Of a stretch of 64,000 nucleotides of DNA, positions 40,541-51,008 are shown one piece after another. Each line of letters begins with the position of its first letter. The stretch's first letter is position 1. The notes under the pieces were generated by a model. That model had not been told where the DNA came from, did not search any database, and saw only the letters and a program-made list of their open reading frames with translations. Source of the DNA: Batillaria attramentaria (Eukaryota; Mollusca; Gastropoda; Batillariidae); the NCBI GenBank assembly GCA_018292915.2, contig JACVVK020000164.1:454501-518500 (forward strand), in the 5' to 3' direction. Position numbers and translations under genes: made by a program.

Positions 40541-40935
40541 CTATATATTCCTTTCAAACATAACACTGCGCTTGACACCCTAGAAATGCTTTAAAATTCA
40601 CAAAAAAAATCACAAATTCAGCAGCCAAAGACTCATGTGCAGAGTAAATTTCAACAAATTCCAATATTCCGGGTTTTTTGGGTTTTTTTTTTTCAATGCT
40701 AGCAGCGACCACATATCCCTTCATTCCTCTGTCGTCTGCTAGCCCTTGTGCCAGCCGTGCATGAATACAAATAGACCATGCTCATTTTTCCCCTGTGTTT
40801 ACAATTACCTGACATGAAACTTATTTACGGCAAAACTAACAACAAACCCCCCTGATTGCCACTTCTACTCTGTACACAAATTTAAAAAAAGGGTAAAAAA
40901 AAGAAGGGTATTTCTTACTACATCCCGGGAACCTG
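40541..40935 (+). repeat. Dispersed repeat in the 3' flank of the Ly6-like gene
   Basis: CGCTATATATTCC, ACACCCTAGAAATGCTTTAA, AGAGTAAATTTCAACAAATT and GGCAGCGACCACATA-type blocks are collinear with 44517-44905 at about 80% identity. It begins about 35 nt after the stop codon, so it may form the 3' UTR. Confidence 0.85.
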
Positions 40936-42343
40936 TAAAAACCCCTGAAACTCATTTATCTGCAAAAACAATCTACCACTGCATAGCTCATCCAATTTCA
41001 AGATGCAGCGCTGAAGATGAGCTCTCAGAACTTCTTTGTTCTCCAACAGCAGCATTTTTACTGATCCAACACCTACATGAAAAGTCAGGCAGCAAAGGCA
41101 CAGTTTTTTCATGAATGCGCACCAGCTGAGACCAACAAAACACCAGTTCTTTTCAAAGTATCACCTCATTTCTTTTAGAGCAAGTTGAAAGGGGATGGGG
41201 GTGTCTGTTGTCTCCCCCACGCCCAATTTAGCCTTGGTTTTGGTCATCCTTGTATACAATGGAATCGATCGTGATTGCAAGCTGTTGTATCATAACTTGT
41301 GAAGTGCTTGAAGCTTTATATATATGTGTGGTTGTTTTGCTAGCTATAAGAAAACTTACTACATTGTTTTATACATATTACGTCCAAGTGAATTGGTGTC
41401 CTGTGCCTTGATTTCTCGTCTGCAAATACTAGAATTGAATTAAAGGCAGTGCTTTGAGAAAGAAAAGAATAAAAAACAACAAAAACAAAACAAAAAAAAA
41501 GAGTGATGTGTGCGTGCGAATAACCAACCATTTAACCAAGCAGCCAGTCAGCCAGCCAACCAACCAATCGACTAGGCAAACTTTAAAAAAAATTCCTGAA
41601 GCGAACCAAGGTTTTGTTTGTTTTGACTTTATATTTTCTAAACATTTCTGTCTTAATAAAATAATTTAATCAAACTGTTGGAATTTTATTTTAAAAATGA
41701 GAAGTACTTGATAGCAACTGTGTATCAGCGTAATCAGCTCATGCGCCAGCCCGAAGACTATCCTCAAACCTGAGGGGATTGCTTGCTGTCCCTACACACC
41801 GCACTGTGCACCTGGGAGCATGCGATTCTTCGGGGCTAAACTCTAGACTGGTCACGGCGATTGTGAGAAGCACTATAAACGCCAATAAAGGCCTTTTCAC
41901 ATGAAGAGTGCCTGCAGCGAACTCGCAAACTCGAGGAGTGGTTTTTCTGTTCACACGATACCAGCGTGCACTGGGCGCACAGCGCTGCCAGTCTGGCGTT
42001 AGACAATACACACAGCGCGCGGGCGGCGATTGTCTCGCTCGGCGAGGAAAAAATATTTACAGGCGTCGCGGCGGCGTCTCTGGGGAGTGCCCGATACAAG
42101 CGGATTTAATTGGCCCTGAGAGCAGTTTACCGCTGGTAGGCCTGCAGAGCCGCAACGTGTGACAACCCTATTAGGCATTACCCAAGCTGCATGCTCCGAT
42201 TTCGCCTCTCATCTCATCTCTGCCAACTTGCTAATCTGATCCGTCTGCCGTCAGTGCACTGCGAGCGTGACTCGTAAGCAGTCAAAACCTCTTCGCCGCG
42301 CGAAACACGGAAGCAACCGAACTGGAACTTTTTTTACGTTTAT

Positions 42344-42600
42344 TTATTTATTCTTCAAGACCTTCTGGGGGAACGTGAAGAAGAAGAAGAAGAAGAAAAC
42401 AACAACAACAACAACAAAAACCCAAAACAAAACAAAACTATAAACAAAAACAAAAACCGAAAAGACCACATCAACAGAAATAACAAACAAAGCAAAGCAT
42501 GCGAAAGTAAAAAAGAAATCAAGACACACAAAAAGAGTGCTAACATAGCAAACAACATAAATAAGAACAAAAAGAAAAGAAAACAAAACAAAAAATACAG
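42344..42600 (+). repeat. A-rich low-complexity tract
   Basis: AAGAAGAAGAAG, CAACAACAA and AAACAAAAC runs; a second A-rich block lies at 42749-42802. No coding signal beyond composition. Confidence 0.9.
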
Positions 42601-42748
42601 ACTCGGTTACATGGAAGCGCATTCCGAAACCCTACGCCAACAGTCGATTGATCACATCCGGAAAGTAGTTCCCGGGAAACGTGAGCCTAGTTTGATTGTC
42701 GATGGTTTTGTTGTACCTGTTTAGCGTGTTGGTAACAGATGTCATAGC

Positions 42749-42780
<32 letters not shown>

Positions 42781-42920
42781 GAAAGAAAGAAAAAAAAAAA
42801 GATGTCATAGCATCTTAGATATCTGTATTGACAAAGACATTGAAAAGGACACCGGGATATAAAGGACGCTTTTCCGTCATTTTTCCACACTGTGGCTGAG
42901 ACTGGGTGATAGTGACGTCA

Positions 42921-43176
42921 CTCACTCTCTCACTCTCGCCTTTAGTCCCTTCTGGGGTATAGGCCGCCGACAAGTGTTCTCCAGGCCTCTCGGTCCTGGG
43001 CCAGTCTCTCCAGCTGTCCCCAGCTGTGTCCCATGCTTTTGGCATCCGCCTCCAGGTCGCGTCGCCAGGTGTTTCTTGGCCGGCCTCGTTTCCTCTTCCC
43101 CTGTGGGTTCCAGGTGAGAGCTTGCCGTGTGATGCTGGAAGCGGGTTTTCGGAGGGTGTGGCCTATCCATCTCCAG
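42921..43176 (-). mobile_element. 5'-truncated LINE fragment with 10 bp target duplication
   Basis: The minus strand encodes [40 protein letters not shown] and [20 protein letters not shown] then stop, an ORF2 C-terminus related to the 6479 LINE. AGTGACGTCA is duplicated at 42911-42920 and 43177-43186. Confidence 0.9.
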
Positions 43177-43185
43177 AGTGACGTC

Positions 43186-43465
43186 AGGGCCCGCATGTAA
43201 AAGTCGAGGTTAGGGATTTTAGCCCAGGGTTAGAGTGTAACCTCGAACTAAACTAGCTCTAGGGTTTGTTTTTTGTTTTTTTGTTTGTTTAACCAGGAAG
43301 CGGGCCCATTCCACCATGGTGCCTCAGACGTTAGAGAAGGATTTTTCCTACCTTTCTTCGCTTCCTTTTTTAAATTTAATTTTGTTTTGGGGTTTCTATT
43401 GTCCTAGTCCGGGTTAGGCCTGTAGCCGTGGGTTAAAGTAAACTCGAGTTTTACTTACGGGCCCA
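43186..43465 (+). mobile_element. Palindromic MITE family 'CAGGGCCCG', copy 3
   Basis: GGGCCCGCATGTAAAAGTCG at the left, CGAGTTTTACTTACGGGCCC at the right. It abuts the LINE target duplication directly. Confidence 0.86.
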
Positions 43466-43581
43466 GGTTACAATCGAAGCGAGCTGTGTGAGGCCTGCTA
43501 TACATTCAGTGATTGAAAATTCGGCTACTGTGGTACGGAGAAAGTTCAGACTCTTTGCTGTTATTGTGCTCGGAGGCATTC

Positions 43582-43908
43582 TCAATACATCATCAGAGGA
43601 TACATGACCTCATTCAAAGCGCGGTACAGTGTACAGGCTGTTCCGTTTACCAGCTTCACCCACGAGCACGTCGACGAGCGAGCGCACTTGCCAAGACATC
43701 GTTTGACGTCATTAGTTGTGACGTCATTCTCCATCACAAACCAGCTTGATACTGTGGCGTTCACGATGCTGAAGACTGCGTCAGATGCGGTTGCTGGAAG
43801 GGGGAAAAAAAAACTGCGAAAGCGTGCAAAGTTCACGTTATAATCATTGCATTTTTTTCCACCAGTATTGGTATCCTCTCTCCTACCTCTCCTCCCCCCC
43901 CCCATACA

Positions 43909-43989
<81 letters not shown>

Positions 43990-44175
43990 GCTACTACTCG
44001 TGGCGTATAAATGCTAAGTGTGTGTGTGTGTGTGAATATAAGTGGTGTCTGAAATCACAAACTCATCATAATCACCAAGGTTTTTGCTATGTTTTTCAGA
44101 GAGAGAGAGAGAGAGCGAGTTTACCTGCAATGTTCCCTCGAACCTTCTCGTACCACACAACATTTTCCGGCGAAC
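43582..44175 (-). CDS. PAN/apple-like domain exons (two exons, 5' end unresolved)
   Basis: Exon 44125-44175 (SPENVVWYEKVRGNIA) has acceptor ACTGTGCAG and donor GTAAAC. Exon 43582-43793 (ASDAVFSIVNATVSSWF, then CLGKCARSSTCSWVKLVNGT, ACTLYRALNEV, stop) has acceptor TTCCAG. They join in frame. The cysteine pattern C-x3-C-x5-C followed by ACTLY resembles a PAN/apple fold, used in secreted binding proteins. The first exon needs one base carried in; exon 1 of the lectin gene (48898-48937) supplies exactly that phase and a signal peptide. The pair could thus be an alternative 3' end of that gene, or part of a separate neighbour. The stop could also be skipped by an unseen donor. Confidence 0.6.
43912..43990 (+). 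repeat. (CA)n(CG)n microsatellite
   Basis: About 31 CA units then about eight CG units, in the intron of the PAN-like exons. Confidence 0.97.
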
Positions 44176-44516
44176 CTGCACAGTGTAGTTGAGACAGATG
44201 ATATCACACATTACGCATCACTGTTGTCGGGTAATGTCAGTCACGCTAGGCATGTACAAGCATGATAGAAATAACAACGGAAAGAACAGTTAGGGAGAGG
44301 ATGTAGACCGGAGGACACTTGGCCAAACACACAAGAAAGAACAACAGTCCGCAAGCAAACAAAGAAAGAAATAAGGACAACAACGGGCAGCACACGCTAA
44401 TAGACAGCCACAGACCGCCGTTAAAACAGTGAGCATAAAATCTGTATTTCACGGAACTATTATCACATGCCCCGGAAGCTGTTCGTGGCTACGTACCAGA
44501 GATGCAAATCTGGAGG

Positions 44517-44905
44517 AAAACGCTATATATATTCCTCTTACACATAACGTTGCAGATGACACCCTAGAAATGCTTTAAAATTCACCGAAAAAAATCACAA
44601 AAATCAGGCAGCCATAGACTCATGTGTAGAGTAAATTTCAACAAATTCCAATGTTCCGTTTTTTGCCAATGTTGGCAGCGACCACATACCCCCTCATTCC
44701 ACTGTCGTCTGCTGGTTCTTGTGCCAGCCGCGAATGAATACAAAATAGTCCACAAGCCAGGTTCATTTTTCCCTAATTTTACTATTACCTGGCATGAAAC
44801 TTGTTTACAACGCCAACAAAAAGCACCAGATTGCCATTTTTTACACACACAAATTTTAAAAGGGGCAAAGATTTTCTACAATATTTAGCCGAGTTCTTAC
44901 TAAAT
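44517..44905 (+). repeat. Dispersed repeat, second copy, beside the lectin stop codon
   Basis: Collinear with 40541-40935. It ends about 10 nt from the lectin stop codon, in antisense orientation to that gene, so the lectin 3' UTR would be built from it. Confidence 0.85.
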
Positions 44906-44915
44906 GACCCGGAAG

Positions 44916-45162
44916 CTAATACCGTTCTGTAACCAGCATACCACGATCCTGGCAGACAAATGGCCTCAGCATATCACAGCGAGTAGTTCTCAGCAAGTTG
45001 CCCACGCTCCGTACACACACCTCTCCAGCATTCATGTTGTCCGGCTCGCCATGTTCCCAGTGCGCAATATTCCACGTGACCGGTCCCTCGTCCAACCAGA
45101 GGAAAGAGTCAACCCCGTCATGCTTCATGCCAATCCAGATCTCATTGGCTACAGCTGATGAC
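44916..45162 (-). CDS. C-type lectin exon 3
   Basis: SSAVANEIWIGMKHDGVDSF to FVCQDRGMLVTERY and stop. Acceptor TTCCGGCAG. Holds the calcium and sugar-binding loops. Confidence 0.9.
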
Positions 45163-45343
45163 CTGCCGGAACATGTATAATTCGGTGTGTACGACTGTCA
45201 GAATGGTGAGAAATACGGTTTGGGAGAAATTCAAAGACAAAATAAAGAAAGAGAAAGCATACGGAAAGCAAAGCAATGATCAGCACATACATACTTGACC
45301 ACAACACACAACACCATACAACACCATATAACACAGCCAGGAG

Positions 45344-45411
<68 letters not shown>

Positions 45412-47902
45412 CAAGTACAGCCATGCTGAACTGAAGACAAGCTTGTTGTGCTCGGCCTTGTGGAAATTGTGTGAGTGCATTTTCTATTTGTTCAAAATGA
45501 ATTAAAACTGTTTAAACCAAGACAAGCTCCCCCCCTCACAACACACACTGAGACAGGCAGGCAGAACATACTCACGCAACCACTACCACCAGAACAACAA
45601 CAACAACAACAAGCAGCCACATAAGGAAATGCTAAAACAAGACTAAGCTTAAATATAAATAATAATTAAAAAAAAATGAAAAACAAATACCCCCCCCCCC
45701 AAAAAAAAACAAAACAAAAAAAAAAACCCACAACCAACAAAACAAAACAAAACAACAACAACAACAACAACAACAACAAAACAACACCAACAACACACAA
45801 ACAAAAAACAAAAAACAAAACAAAAACAAAACCAACAACAACAAAAAAGCCAAAAACAACAACAAAGAACCTTGAGATTTTCATTAAAAAAAGCCAATAC
45901 GTCAAAACGAATACAGCTCGCACAATGCAACTGGGGGAAAAAGCGAACCGCAGTTTCATTAAATCAATCACAAATTCAGAAATTGCAACTTCTCTCAGGC
46001 AACGGCGAAAAAAGACTGTAATGGAAAATACAATTTCAAATATAAGCCATGTTTGCCAAGCTCCCATCTCCACACTTTCATACAACACCGATAATGGTAT
46101 CGACTAGAAAAGAAAGACAATCCACACACACACAAATACGATAATGGCACGGAGCACTATCTCTAACACCGAAGGGATGTTGACAGAACTTTCAAACTTG
46201 GACTGAAAAGTGAAGAATGTGAAGAAAGAGCAGTCGTGTAATATGGCGGCTAATGCCGTTTTCTGGCCAAAATATATTTGCCGTCTCGTTGAAAACATTA
46301 GAACAAATGAATGAACGTGACTATTTCAGTCACAAGACCTCACCTCTAAGCACGAATGTAAGTTGGTGGGTGGGTGTTTGGGGGTTTAACGTCCTTTTCC
46401 ACCACATAGGGTGATATCAAAGACGGGGCAACGATGAAAAAGCCAGCACAAATATTTGGCCCCAGCCGGGATCGAACTCACGACCCGAGCATTAGAAGTT
46501 CAACGCTCTACCATTCGACCACCCCGGCTCCCCGGTAAGTTGGTGTAGTTTGGTGTCTTATTTTTCTGGTTGCATTCGAATGCCAACGCTGTATAGTTGG
46601 ATTGGAGGTGGCGTGTGTACACGTTCATAATGTGTCATTGGTGCCTCTCCAACCCCCCCCCCCCCCGCCCCTCACCCCCAGCAACAACAGCAACAAGCCG
46701 AACAAGCAACAACAAGAACAAAACCACCACCGTCGTCCCCCTCCTCCCCCTCCCCACCGCCCCCCCCCACAACCCGCCAACCCCTAAGAAAAGCAAAAAC
46801 AAGAACCAAACACCAAACCAAAAACCCAAAGCAACATTAAAAAACCCTACATTAACAACAACAAAAACATAACACCCCCCCCCCCAAGAAAAAAAAAGAA
46901 AAAGAAAAAAAAGTCAACTAACCAGCCAGCAAAACGTCTACAACAAAGACCCCCCCCCCCCCCCCCCCCCGCAAGAAAAAAAAACAAAAACAAAAAAAAC
47001 AAAACCAAAAAAAACCCAAAAAACCCAAAAAACAAACAAACAAACCCAAAAAACCCATATAGACAATAAAATAAATAAACAAAATAAAATAAAAAATAAA
47101 AAAAGAAGGAAAAAAAGGAAAGAAAGAAAAAGAAAGGAAAGAAACAAAAACAACAACGAACAAAAAAACAAAACAAACAACAAAAAAAAACAACCAAGCT
47201 CTCCCCGCACACCTCATCCCCTAGCCTTTGCGTCTCGTACGAAAAAAGAACCACCACCACCACCACCACCACCACCACCACCAACAACAACAATCGATAC
47301 ACAGAACATCAACTCACATCGCCAGATCCATGGCCGTCTGAAGGTAGGCACTGAAGCCTTGTTGCTGTGGAAACGCAGCCAGTCTCAGCCCGTCGTCTTG
47401 ACAGCGGATCACAGCCGAAGCGTAGTCAAGTTGCGCCTGGTAATAATACAGAGCTGCCTTCACCAGCAGACAACCTGGACGTGACAAGAATGAATGACAT
47501 CGGCAATGACAATGACAATGAATGACAATGAAATTTTATTTTTCAACGGTAGAAATTGTAGCACACGTGCCAGTTTATAATTTGCCGTTGCTAGACTACA
47601 AAATGAAAATGTCAAACAAAGGCAGAGACAAGAGACCCACCCCCCACTCACCCCCCGAAAAACCCCCCATAAAAGACCAAAACCAAACAAACCAAGCAAA
47701 AGACATACAAAACAAAACAATAGAAAAAGAAAAACAAACAAACAAACAAACAAACAAACAAACAAACAAGTAGACTAAAAGTAAGATAATATCAAGTCAG
47801 CGTGAGAATATCAGTCTGACATGTACATGGCAGAATTACATGAATTACATTTCATTACAATACGCTCGACTACCTAAATAAAGCCTGTAACTGCTAGAAA
47901 GT

Positions 47903-48000
<98 letters not shown>

Positions 48001-48680
48001 CGACAACAGTACGGGACAACGAGAAAACATTCAAGTGGGTGGGTGGGTGTTTGGGAGTTTTAACGTCCTTTTCCACCAGGTATGGGTGATACCAAAGACT
48101 GGGCAACGAGAAACAGACCAGCACAAATATTTGGCCCCAGCCGGGATTCGAACTCACGATCCCGCTGTACCGTTCGGCTATCCAGGCTCCCCGAAAAGAC
48201 TCAGGTAAAATCACAAGACACAATACCTGCACAGCCCAATACCACATACATTTCATGGACAATACAGTAATTTGAATTTAGAAATTCGAATACAGAATTA
48301 CACATTACGGCGGGAAGTAGGGGAATGGGATGGGGGTGGCTGCTTAAATATTCTTACGTCACACTAGTGGAATGGAATATATGAGATGAGATGAAACGAA
48401 ATTTTCGAAGAATAAAACGAGATAAGCAGATACACAATCCTTCCATTTTGGTCTTGTGAACTATAAGTAAGTACTAGGTATGAAAAATGATAAAAAAAGT
48501 GAAGGGGAAATGAAACAACATAGTCACTATATCAAAAACAAAACTAAACCAAACATCGCTTTTATTTTTGTTTGTTTGCTTTTGTTTGTTTTGTTGTTGT
48601 TGTTTCTGAAGTTGAGTGTTGGTCATTTGTGTAATAGTTCCTACAAAAATATGAGTGAAAAAAATTATTCTTATAAAAGG

Positions 48681-48757
<77 letters not shown>

Positions 48758-48937
48758 ACCACCACCACCACCACCACCACCACCAACAACAACAACAACT
48801 GATGCGACTGAAGATATATACATTTCACATTTTATATACAATGATTATTCAAATACTTTTATCTTTCGTTGTACTTAACCAGTTAATGTCTACATACCTG
48901 TCAAAATCAGGAGCGTGCATCGGACAGCTGTAGCCAT
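44916..48937 (-). CDS. Secreted C-type lectin-domain protein (3 exons)
   Basis: Exons 48898-48937, 47318-47474 and 44916-45162 join into 147 codons plus stop. Residues 1 to about 21 (MATAVRCTLLILTGCLLVKA) are a signal peptide. The lectin fold is compact: a tyrosine-rich start (ALYYYQAQLDYASAVIRCQD), FSAYLQTAMD, the hallmark WIGMKHDG, WNIAHWEHGEPDN, VCVRSVG and CDMLRPFVCQ. Four conserved cysteines are present. At the sugar-binding site the motif is E-P-D, between the mannose-type EPN and galactose-type QPD, and the usual WND calcium motif is replaced by RCDM. Calcium-dependent sugar binding is therefore uncertain. Such proteins often serve innate recognition in molluscs (inference). Confidence 0.88.
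45347..45410 (+). repeat. (CA)n microsatellite
   Basis: About 32 pure CA units in lectin intron 2. Confidence 0.97.
45590..45870 (+). repeat. A/C low-complexity tract
   Basis: CAACAACAA, AAACAAAAC and C10 runs in lectin intron 2. Apparent Asn/Lys/Thr frames are compositional. Confidence 0.92.
46369..46534 (-). mobile_element. SINE family 1, copy 6
   Basis: Target duplication GTAAGTTGGTG at 46358-46368 and 46535-46545. Lies in lectin intron 2, same strand as the gene. Confidence 0.94.
46640..47294 (+). repeat. C/A low-complexity region next to lectin exon 2
   Basis: C runs (C12-C20), AACAA, AAATAAAT and (CCA)n-(CAA)n tracts end 24 nt before the exon-2 donor site. Confidence 0.92.
47318..47474 (-). 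CDS. C-type lectin exon 2
   Basis: GCLLVKAALYYYQAQLDYAS to AYLQTAMDLA. Acceptor CGTCCAG, donor GTGAGT, ends in phase 2. Confidence 0.88.
47905..47998 (+). repeat. (TC)n(AC)n microsatellite
   Basis: About 13 TC units followed by about 31 AC units. Confidence 0.97.
48035..48192 (-). mobile_element. SINE family 1, copy 7
   Basis: GGGTGGGTGTTTGGGAGTTT, CCAGCCGGGATTCGAACTCA and GTTCGGCTATCCAGGCTCCC. The head is shortened by about ten bases around the anticodon-arm region. Confidence 0.86.
48689..48799 (+). repeat. (AC)n(ACC)n(AAC)n microsatellite
   Basis: About 34 AC units, nine ACC units, then AAC units. Confidence 0.97.
48898..48937 (-). CDS. C-type lectin exon 1 (signal peptide)
   Basis: ATG in CATCATGGC context, 13 codons plus one base, donor CAG|GTATGT. 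Confidence 0.85.
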
Positions 48938-49185
48938 GATGAACTGACAAGATCAAGAACAAGCGGAACTGACTGACGAAGTCACAAATGGCGTTTGTGC
49001 GCGTGCGAGCCAAAAGGGTTTGTCAAGCATTTTGGACTCAACAACCTTTCAGCCGCAGGCTAACTCACGGTGGTTAAACAAAACGGACTGGCGTTTTTTC
49101 CGGTGCTAAGATGCTGTAAATCATGGCATCAACAATCAGCGGGTTCCCACTGCCACAGCACCGCGAGTGAGTGAGTTTAAAGTGG

Positions 49186-49590
49186 AGGCGGTCGGTGGTC
49201 TAGTGGTTGAGACCTGTCACCAATGCGAGAGGTCAGCGGTTCGAGTCCCACTCGGGGCAAAGAATTTTTCCTTCTCGTATGTGGCACCGTTCATTCGGGC
49301 CGATCGTCGGGGGTTCTCTCCGGGTACTCCGGCTTCCTCCCCCTCTGCTTTGGAAATGTTCAGCCCACACAATTTGAAAAATAAATGCAATTCTAAATTC
49401 CGAAATTTAAATAGCTGAGCTGACCCTTCGCACCACGAGATTGTAATGTGTTTATGTCCGGTGTGTGAGAGAATGCGTGTGATTCACGTGAGCGTGCGTG
49501 TTGGGTTCAGTTCGCGGCGCTTTGAGCCGATTCATAAATTGGGTAAAGCGCCTATACAAAACTCATTATTATTATTATGATTATTATTAT
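49186..49590 (+). mobile_element. SINE family 2, full copy B
   Basis: Head GGCGGTCGGTGGTCTAGTGG with one short deletion before GACCTG. Body and (ATT)n tail as in the 16787 copy. TTTAAAG/ATTAAAG flanks. Confidence 0.9.
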
Positions 49591-49785
49591 TAAAGCCGCG
49601 CAAGCCACAAAGACTAATTCGCGGCTGAGTGTGCCTGCACTACATGAAAAAACAAAACCAAAATGTAACGTTGGACAAAGGATGCAAACTGGTCTACAGG
49701 GCAATATCAACCTAGGACATGCAGGAGACGCTGCACCTTCATGCTAATTTCTCGAACTCCCGGTTACAAAAAAGCGTAGAAAACA

Positions 49786-49966
49786 GGGTTGGTGGGTGGG
49801 TTTGGGGGTTTAACGTCCTTTTCCGCCACATACGGGTGATATCAAAGACGGGGCAACGATGAAAAAGTCAGCACAAATAATAATTATTTGGCCCCAGCCG
49901 GGATACGAACTCACGACCCGAGCATTAGAAGTCCAAAGCTCTACCCTTCGGCCACCCCGGCTCCCC
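49786..49966 (-). mobile_element. SINE family 1, copy 8
   Basis: Exact 12 bp duplication GCGTAGAAAACA at 49774-49785 and 49967-49978. Contains a small AATAATT insertion. Confidence 0.94.
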
Positions 49967-50163
49967 GCGTAGAAAACAAATAACAATTACAACTGGGTAA
50001 AACAAAGATAAATACTAAGCGCATATACCCCACATCACCGCGTGTTTTCCCGAATTGGAAAAGTCATAGCACAGAAAAACGCTTGGATTTGCAGTTGTCG
50101 GTTAGAATGATTAAGAGGGGGTCATTTACCACCCAGAAACCGACTTCGACTAAACATTACTTG

Positions 50164-50440
50164 TTGTAGAGATCGCGAAAAGCCACTGCATTTCGATGGA
50201 AATTTCTAGACCATCCCAGAACATGTTGGTACTCGTACAGCGGTAACGTCAGTAGATTACGTCACCTTGGAAAGATTTCGAACTTGCCAGTAAGTTGAGG
50301 AATGTTCTAGATCTGATCTGTTTAGTATATAAGCAGCCCTGCACAGCGTTCTGGGTTATTCTTCTTCTTTCATGAATTTGTTCTCCGCGCATCTTCTGTT
50401 AATAAAGTATTGGAGTTGTATTCCGGTAGATTCGTCGTTT
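50164..50440 (+). mobile_element. LTR-like dispersed repeat, copy 2
   Basis: Begins TTGTAGAGATCGCGAAAAGC. TATATAAGCAGCCCTGCACA at about 50328 looks like a promoter box and TTAATAAAGTATTGGAGTTG at about 50399 like a polyadenylation signal. Collinear in reverse with 29165-29450. Neither copy has flanking coding sequence, so both look like solo LTRs. Confidence 0.55.
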
Positions 50441-50549
50441 TTTAATTTTAATTAGAGACTTTAAACTGCGTAACGTTTTTTTGGTTGTAGCTAAAACCAA
50501 AGACATAATATTATACTTCTCCAAATGAGCTGAACCCAGTGATCGTTTT

Positions 50550-50801
50550 CCACCAAACAAATATCGAAAGTGGACTCGCCCGAGGCTAAGTGCGAGTACT
50601 ATACTTCACAGCTTTGTGGTAGGTCCTGCCATCCATGTTTCGGTAGTGGACGCGTCCAGAGCGTTTATCTGCAAGTACTGTGAATGCAGATTCCCACTGC
50701 AAGTGAACACTTTTCAAGGAAACACCATATGACGTGAGGGAAGTATTTCCCCAGCCCTGTTTTCAAAGTGGACCCGCCCGTGGCCCACAAAAACTTTCCA
50801 C
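50550..50801 (+). repeat. Diverged long-period repeat left of the tandem array
   Basis: AAGTGGACTCGCCCGAGGC, TAGTGGACGCGTCCAGAGC and AAGTGGACCCGCCCGTGGCC recur at about 50570, 50645 and 50765. The same phrase continues on the other side of the array. Confidence 0.6.
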
Positions 50802-51008
50802 AAAGGTGAGTACTATTAATTAACCACTGTCCACTAAAGGTGAGTACTATTAATTAACCACTGTCCACTAAAGGTGAGTACTATTAATTAACCACTGTCC
50901 ACTAAAGGTGAGTACTATTAATTAACCACTGTCCACTAAAGGTGAGTACTATTAATTAACCACTGTCCACTAAAGGTGAGTACTATTAATTAACCACTGT
51001 CCACTAAA
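50802..51008 (+). repeat. 34 bp tandem repeat x 6 (left end of the array)
   Basis: AAAGGTGAGTACTATTAATT then AACCACTGTCCACT, six copies identical apart from the edges. Confidence 0.96.

Noticed and set aside
41739..42170. Possible DNA element or gene around GGCCTTTTCACATGAAGAG
   Set aside because: The ends only loosely mirror each other and no convincing frame or target duplication was found.
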